Source: Rutpela maculata (taxonomy: Eukaryota; Arthropoda; Insecta; Coleoptera; Cerambycidae). Taken from it: 64,000 nt of DNA. Below the pieces are notes generated by a model, which saw only the letters and a program-made list of their open reading frames with translations, was not told where the DNA came from and made no database searches. Numbering within the stretch: position 1 is the first letter of the stretch; the number at the start of each line of letters is the position of its first letter. The stretch spans positions 89,959,736 through 90,023,735 of the forward strand of contig OW386289.2 of the NCBI GenBank assembly GCA_936432065.2, read 5' to 3'. The translations under genes and the position numbers were made by a program. Below are positions 58,266-64,000 of the stretch, piece by piece.

Positions 58266-58701
58266 AGTTGATTGATTGATTGATTGATTGATTTACCATC
58301 GTGCAGTAGGCATTTCTGCCACTCTCAAGGATTATACAGCTGGGCCTGCTACGTCCACGCTGAGTTGGACTAGGGTCATGCTTGTTGCCAGCAGCGAGAG
58401 CCACATGGCACATGGTAAAGGAATGTGGGATGAGAGGTGTAGGTATTTGTGAGATGCGTTACCCCATTGTGTTGTGAGGGAGCGTTTAAGCTCCCTTTTT
58501 TTGTATTTTTGGTTCTGCACTTCTGCCTCTTTTGGGTCTTCTTGTGATATATGTTGCTGCGTTGCGTCGCTGCTGTTTGTGCTCCTATTTTTGTATTTCT
58601 GCTTCTACAAATCTTCTTTTTCTGAGCCTTCTGATTCCTCCGTTTCTGATTCTACTAGATTATATATCGCTCCGATTTCTTTATGGAATCCATTTTTCCC
58701 T

Positions 58702-60537
58702 TCATTTTTCTTTCCCAGTATGTTTGGTCCTTTCCCAGTTGATCCTATCGATTGTTGTTTTCCACTTGTAACATGGTCTCCCTATTTTTAGTTTGCTGCT
58801 GTTCAGTGTTAGTGCATTCTTCAGTAGATGTGTTGGTTCCCTTCTTTGGACGTGTCGCCAGTACTTCATTGCGTACATTTCTATCCTTTTTGTGATTGTC
58901 TTCCCTTCTAGTAGTGTTGATGTTTTATGTCGCTGTTTTTGTCCTGTTGTTTTTCTGAGTAGTTGGATGATGTCTCTTTCAGCTCTTCTCAAACTTCTTC
59001 TGTTGGCTTTTGTTGTTGCTGCGTTTTTAACTCCATATGTCATCGTTGGCAGTATGATGGCTGTGTACAGCCGTTTGGTCAGGCCCCATGGTAGTTTGTT
59101 TTTCTCGATGAATGGTATAATTGCCCTTATGATTCTGTATGTTGTTTTTATTCTCTCCTTTACTGTTTCTCTTCTTTTCAGTTGGTTCGTCAGATATGTT
59201 CCTAGGTATTTCAGTTTGTTCGTTGTTCTTAGGAAGTAGTCACCTATTTTGTATTCTTCTCCACTGATTCGACTCTCTTTTATTGATGGGTCTCGCTCCA
59301 TTATTAGACTTTTCTTGAAATTTATTTTCAGCAAAGATGTGTCTGTTCTTCTGCGACGATTACGAGGTCATCGGCGTATGCTAGTACGATTGGGGTTTCA
59401 GTGTTTCCGTGTCTTCGTTGAAATTTGGTGTTGCCTTTATTGTGTTTTGTATTACTTGGTCTAGGACCATGGTGAATAGTCGGGGGGATAGGGGGCATCC
59501 TTGTTCGACTCCTCTGTTCTCTTGTCTGGTTTCCGTCATTTGTTCGAACCATTGAATGGCAGTGGTTTCATGAAGGCAGGCATTTATTATCTTTTTTACT
59601 AGATAGTGCGGTACTCCTTTGTTATATAGGGTGTTGACTATGGCCTCGTGACTGATGGTATCGAATGTCTTTTGAAAATCTATAGCGACTATGTGCAGTT
59701 TTGTTCCTTCTCTCCATTTTTCTTCCAGTATTCTTCTGGTGGTGTACATGTGGTCGTCCGTTAATCTGCCTTTGATAAATGCTGTCTGGTAGTCTGGCGG
59801 TCTTCCGATATACATGTCTTGTGCGTAGTATTTGTATCCTATGCTGCAGAGTGTTATTCTTCTGTAGTCATCTATATTTTGTGACGAGTTAATTTTTGGG
59901 AAGGGTATGTGTATAGTCGTGGTCCATTCCGTAGGTAGAGGTGTGGTTTCTGTCCATACTCTGGTGATGATTTCTAGGGTTTGCCCTTTTAGCCTTTCCG
60001 TACCGTGGTGTATTAACTCGTTGTTTATTTTGTCTACTCCAGGTGCGGTGTTTCTTCTAGCTCTGACTATTATTTCTAACAGTTGATCTTTTGATGGTGG
60101 CTTGTCCAAGGGCCAGTGGTCCGTTTCTTTTATTAGTTTTGTTCGTTCTTTAGTTGCCTTCTCTTCTTCCTCCAGCTTCTTGTCCAATGTTGCATTGGTA
60201 TGTATCTTCTCTTGTGAGTACTGTTGTTTTTTCTATATTTTTTCAGATATCTGAAGGTTTGGTTGAGTTGTTGTCCTGTTGGGAGTGTTTCTATGTTTTC
60301 GAAGAATCGAAGAATGATCTGCATTTTTCCTCGTCGTGGTTTCTCTCCGCCTCTCTTTTTTACTTCAGTGCTTCTTTTAACTTTTCGTTTAAGCTCTCCA
60401 TCGGTTGTTGTTTGTCTGTGGCCTTCATCTTTTTTTATCTGTTCGTACTTATTATTTTGTTCCTTTCTTGTCGGGCTCATAGGTGATCTGTCCCTTTTTA
60501 GCGTTTTTCTTGCTGCAATTTTTATTTTTGCGCCCAT
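58702..60537 (-). pseudogene. RTE linker, reverse transcriptase and C-terminal region
   Basis: Four overlapping minus frames. 60537-60133: basic linker. 60187-59381: RT with NTAPGVDKINNELIHHG, VAIDFQKTFDTISHEA (catalytic Asp) and GVEQGCPLSPRLF. 59552-59328: TPIVLAYADDLVIVAEE (catalytic YADD). 59334-58702: FLRTTNKLKYLGTYLTNQ (normally YLG), LPTMTYGVKNAATTK, RSLRRAERDIIQLL, YAMKYWRHVQRREPTHLL and KIGRPCYKWKTTI. All RT catalytic residues are kept, but the frame is broken at least three times. The same C-terminal block is seen in copy 1 (17263-17980). Confidence 0.87.
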
Positions 60538-60583
60538 TGATGTCCAGTCTAATTCTTCTCCTGTCAGTTGGTTTTCTATTTCT

Positions 60584-61138
60584 TCAGCGTATTTCTTCTG
60601 AAATTCTTCGTGCTGTAGTAGTACTATTCCAGGTACTGTTTGGTGTTTTGTTGTTTCCTTGACTTCTCTTTTCTTCTTTTATTTCCAATTTTCCGTATAG
60701 GATTTTGTGATCTGTATTGTTTTCTGCTGCCCTTTTTGCTTTAACGTTCTTGATCCTTTCTCTTATCTCTCTGCTTACCAGGATATGATGTATTTGTGAG
60801 ATTGAGCTTCCATTACTACAGGTGTCAATGCAGGTTAGGCTTTTGCTCCATGTGTTTCTTATTGTTAGGTCAAACATGTGTGCTATATTTTTCAGCGCGT
60901 TTCCATTTTCGTTAGACCATGTGTGGAGTAAAGTTTTTGCAATGATGCTTTTATCCTCCTCTGTCTGATCGTCTTTTCCTATATATGCGTTGAAGTCTCC
61001 TAATAGTATGATGGGCATTTTTCTTTTTTCGTTTCTTCTGGCTTCTTGAGTCAGCTGCCTGAATACTGTTCCTGCTCTCTTGCCTGAGGGTACGCGGTTA
61101 CATTTTAACGGCACTGAAACCAAGCTAATAGGCAACAA
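60584..61138 (-). pseudogene. RTE endonuclease domain, N-terminally truncated
   Basis: A 184-codon frame with the EEP-fold landmarks MPIILLGDFNAYIGKDD (active-site D and N), IAHMFDLTIRNTW, SISQIHHILVSR (normally ..IDHI) and NNTDHKILYGKL (normally SDH). The first strand with the catalytic Glu is absent, so it could not cut DNA. It would nick the target site for reverse transcription in an intact element. A frameshift follows at about 60560. Confidence 0.82.
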
Positions 61139-61141
61139 TTT

Positions 61142-61475
61142 TAACCAAATTATTATTTTTAAATTGATTTAATTTGGGGCGGTGTACTGTTACTCTAATG
61201 GTACGCCCCTGGTAGTCATATATGTGTTTGCTGAAAGAAAACTGTTTATTAACTTATTTCTAATTTATTGGCAGCGTCAGGTCTGTTTATGAAGTTGTCT
61301 ACTCTACAAGTACCTAAGATGTAAATAGTATAAGGGTTTAAATGGGCTTATCTTGATTGATTTATGGCTTCCTACGGGTCTGTACTCAATACTTGTAAAC
61401 TGTTTTCACTTTTTTACGCTGCACTGAAAGAGATAATCACCCGTATTAATTAAATATTAGTGACTTCAATGTGAA
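61142..61475. other. No gene seen
   Basis: AT-rich spacer between the RTE 5' truncation and the 5S-derived unit. Confidence 0.5.
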
Positions 61476-61479
61476 TATC

Positions 61480-61813
61480 AGTCGATATTCCGTTGAAGCA
61501 ACGTCGAGCGCGGTTAGTACTTGGATGGGCTCCCATCTTGGGAAATACAGCGTTCTCGTCCCACCTTCTAGAGGCTTGTATATCAGTGTATACTCGGAAG
61601 TTACGTAATTTCAGACGAGGATTACGTAGTGGATATACCATCCTTCGGAGGGGATGTAAAGCAGGCGGTCCCTTGTCTATTAAATGTTAGGCAAGTAAAA
61701 GATCCCTACTCTTCTTAAGGGAAGAGGTTCGGCGAAATTTCCAGGTTGGGGGTAGCTCGTCTCCTGGCGTCGGTGATAGGCCCTGGTAGCGGAAATAGGC
61801 CGACGTTAAATAG

Positions 61814-61814
<1 letters not shown>
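61480..61814 (+). repeat. 5S rRNA-derived SINE-like unit
   Basis: 61496-61551 matches the 3' two-thirds of 5S rRNA (AGCAACGTCGAGCGCGGTTA, GTACTTGGATGGGCTCCCAT, CTTGGGAAATACAGCG) and includes the internal promoter boxes A and C. It continues into a body with CCATCCTTCGGAGGGGATGT, a motif typical of 5S-headed SINE3-like repeats, and ends at a TA microsatellite. The 5' third of the 5S is missing or diverged. A 5S pseudogene next to another repeat is the alternative. Confidence 0.7.

Positions 61815-61874
<60 letters not shown>
61815..61874. repeat. (TA)n microsatellite, about 30 units
   Basis: Uninterrupted TA from 61815 to 61874, between the 5S-derived unit and the provirus LTR. It may be the SINE tail and/or the retroviral target, since errantiviruses favour TA-rich alternating sites. 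Confidence 0.9.
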
Positions 61875-61878
<4 letters not shown>

Positions 61879-62238
61879 AGATCACGGTTCACATGAATGA
61901 CTTTTTAAAAACTTTTATTTAGTTACATGGAGCCAACGTTGGCTCTTGGAGAAGGAATATAATAATAAATTAGAAGTGTTGCATTCTAACTGAGTTTAAT
62001 AACTGATTCAACAAAGCGTGTTTAGTCATATTTATAACATACAGAACCTGAGTAAGCAAAATATATAACAAAGGAATTGCAGTTCTGCAGTCTGCACAAG
62101 TTATGAGAAACAAAGGTGTAATATGATATCTTGAAGATAAGCAATTAATAAGAGAAGCTGTTATCGTGAAATACGATATACCTGTGAAGGTTTATTATGG
62201 CTAAGTCGCAATAAGATAGCGTGTAATATTATATAACA
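61875..62238 (-). mobile_element. 3' LTR of an errantivirus-like provirus, 364 bp
   Basis: On the minus strand it starts TGTTATATAATATTACACGC right after a polypurine tract and ends ACCGTGATCTAACA. The TGTTA/TAACA edges are inverted. AAATAAAAG near 61917 is a likely poly(A) signal. It abuts the TA microsatellite, so the 4-bp target duplication cannot be read. Confidence 0.8.
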
Positions 62239-62250
62239 ACTTCCCCCTTA
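62239..62250 (-). other. Polypurine tract of the provirus
   Basis: The minus strand reads TAAGGGGGAAGT directly before the LTR, the usual primer site for plus-strand DNA synthesis in gypsy-type elements. Confidence 0.75.
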
Positions 62251-62472
62251 ATAAAAAAGTTGATGTTATGCAGCAACTTTTGAAAATTGTTAAAACGTTA
62301 AATGAATATAATGCAAAAATAAATTGAAACAATGTTGAATGAATACAAAGCAAAATAATAAAATAATGTAAAAGTTAAAATTGGTAAGCGATAATAAAAC
62401 ATTACATAACGTAATAAGAATAAAATACAATAGTCTAAATTAATAGACAAGGGTAAAACTCCACATGAAAGT

Positions 62473-64000
62473 CTATGTTAACTCGATGTCCTCTTCTTCT
62501 TGAGGTCTAATACCGGGTCGCTTTCTTGGAGGGATCAGTCTAGGAAATTTGGTAAATACTCTGCTTCGCTCTGAAGGAGGTGAAGGAGGGTTATCCGTTG
62601 AGGGTTGGATTCGCAATGCTCCACATCTTCTTCTTCTGCATTTACAAGTTATGTAAAGTAGAACTAACAGGATGATGAGAGTGATTATGAAGTATGTGAA
62701 CCAAGATACATGTTTGGTCACAAAAGGTTCGTTTATGAGGTCGTCTAGGTCTTTGGAATATTGCTCTAGTTTGTTTTTAGCAATATCTAAATCTTCTACG
62801 TCGAGACTGTTTAATTTAAGCGGTTTTAATTTTGGGATTTCGATTTTGTCGGGCATGTGATTGCAGCATTCAAAAGGAATTTGGATTGGATGTGAATTGT
62901 CCTTAATTTCGGAAAAGTCTTTAGCACTGGCTTGTATTCGAGTAATGCCTGCATAGGCGTAACATCCTGGTTGTAGTTTTATGATGGAATTTTTGTTAAT
63001 TAGCTCTGTTATGGATTCTCTCTTCGGGCAGTTGATGGTAATGTGAAGTGGTTCGGAATTAATCACTAGCCATGTGTTGTCTTCAAGTTCTTGGACGTTG
63101 TATCCTTGACTAATGATGAAGGAAGTTTGACAATTTTCTGGGAGTTTCGGCAATGGTTTTAATATTCTAGCTTCACAAATGGCATTTTGGTCGATAGGAT
63201 ATGCAAACAGGTTCGAACATAGTTTGGTTCCAAAATAAAGTGGTTTGCATTCTTTCAAATTTTGTATAGGTATGTACATTAAAGAATCATCGTCTCTCGC
63301 GATAAACTTTTGTGAAATAGATAAAAAGTGATGTAGACCAGTTCTGTTATCAAGTATGGGTATAGGGTACAGACGAAAGGTGTTGTAATTTTGAGGTTCA
63401 ATGAGAGGTATTGTTAAAACAAATATTAAATTAGAATCTAGTTGAAAAGCTTTTAGTTCAATAATATCCAGATATTGAGCAACTGCTGATAGTTTAATTG
63501 GAAGAGGTAAATTGTTCCTTCGCAAACTCTGTGAAATCTCTTGTAATGCCGTTACTAAGTGATCGGGTGTTATGATTGATGAATGAATAATTCCTAATCT
63601 GGCAAATGTTATTGAATTTAAAATATGGTTTAGATTGTCTTCGATATACAAATAGCTGGCCATTAGTTGTTCAGAAATGTATAGAAATTTTAGTTTTATT
63701 TCGGCAGCTTAGATCGTTTGAGTCATGGTTTGAATTGTGTGCTCGATTTCTTTGATATCTTTGTTAAATGTTTCCTCATCAGTTTGTAATTTTTGTATAG
63801 TTGAGTTGAAATTTTTGATAACAGAAGTTGTAACTGAGATTTGATTTTTGATTAAGTTTACTAATTGATATTTGTCATTATTTAATTTATTTATACAGTT
63901 AGTGTAGTACTGGCTATCTTCAGCATTTAGTTATTGATTTGAATATTGTTCCGATACCGTTAAGTATTCCGCGTTTATATCTCTTTGTGTCTGAGAAGAC
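62473..64000 (-). pseudogene. env: Errantivirus-like envelope (F-type fusion) protein, broken
   Basis: A continuous 396-codon frame (63663-62473) covers the ectodomain C-terminal part, a transmembrane helix (about residues 312-332, FTYFIITLIILLVLLYITC) and a basic then Pro/acid-rich cytoplasmic tail. Upstream the frame continues past an in-frame TAA at 63709-63711 to another at 63931-63933. Beyond that, a different frame has a furin-like KR followed by GILNGIGTIF, the fusion-peptide position of baculovirus-F/errantivirus Env, so there is at least one frameshift. These breaks would prevent a full-length protein. It lies 5' of the polypurine tract and LTR, as expected for env; gag and pol should lie beyond the right edge. 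Confidence 0.85.

Larger units (their letters stand above)
58268..61138 (-). mobile_element. RTE-type LINE, copy 3, longest
   Basis: Minus strand: partial AP endonuclease, linker, RT, C-terminal region and 3' UTR in order, ending in (AATC)n (plus strand TTGATTGATTGATTGATTGA, 58268-58291). A short simple-repeat tail and a single EN-RT ORF without RNase H are the RTE pattern. The start of the endonuclease is missing at 61138 (5' truncation). At least four frameshifts but almost no stops. Confidence 0.88.

Noticed and set aside
58474..60601. Several plus-strand Phe/Ser/Leu-rich frames resembling membrane proteins
   Set aside because: They are antisense to the RTE ORF; the minus strand carries the recognisable endonuclease and RT motifs.
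62672..62860. Plus-strand frame opposite env
   Set aside because: Antisense shadow of the envelope coding sequence.

Overview
The window is eukaryotic, almost certainly from a large, AT-rich, transposon-laden insect genome. The support is RTE, jockey-like and I-like LINEs, Tc1/mariner, hAT and Harbinger-like DNA transposons, a gypsy-type endogenous retrovirus with an envelope gene, and GT-AG exon boundaries. A beetle is a plausible host, but nothing here proves the order. There are no operons, Shine-Dalgarno sites or long intact cellular ORFs. Nearly all coding similarity is decayed transposon sequence.

Layout. 0-12 kb: a 700-bp repeat (family A) split by a LINE 3' end, a complete but broken Tc1/mariner element with TA target duplications, two strong hairpins, an LTR-like repeat (family B) carrying a family A insertion and a 30-bp minisatellite, and an I-type LINE remnant. 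12-18 kb: the end of an LTR element, a jockey fragment, an X-box-like palindrome and an RTE 3' part next to an OTU-like fragment. 18-35 kb: four long foldback elements (18.5-22.7, 26.7-27.9, 28.7-29.6, 33.2-34.9 kb) interleaved with Harbinger-like MITEs, a broken tyrosine recombinase gene, LINE fragments and a solo LTR with a 4-bp target duplication. 35-50 kb: a probable host gene on the + strand. Its first coding exon (signal peptide) is at 35.3 kb and its second exon at 49.8 kb. The two are phase-compatible across a 14.4-kb intron. That intron holds a LINE broken by an hAT element (which contains a 28S rRNA piece) and by a TA-flanked element, plus two more foldback elements and a perfect 39-bp stem hairpin. 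50-61 kb: a fairly intact jockey/CR1-type LINE (minus), an RTE copy with a 316-bp tandem duplication (plus), a foldback element with SWIM- and Cys-rich coding fragments, another family A copy, and the longest RTE copy (minus). 61-64 kb: a 5S rRNA-derived SINE-like unit, a TA microsatellite, and the 3' LTR and env gene of an errantivirus-like provirus that runs off the right edge.

The nested insertions give a relative chronology: RTE, jockey and family B copies are older targets, and the hAT, TA-element, family A and provirus insertions are younger. The points most worth checking are the two-exon secreted or membrane host gene, the hAT element carrying 28S rDNA, the density of foldback elements with different coding fragments, and the hairpins with perfect stems.
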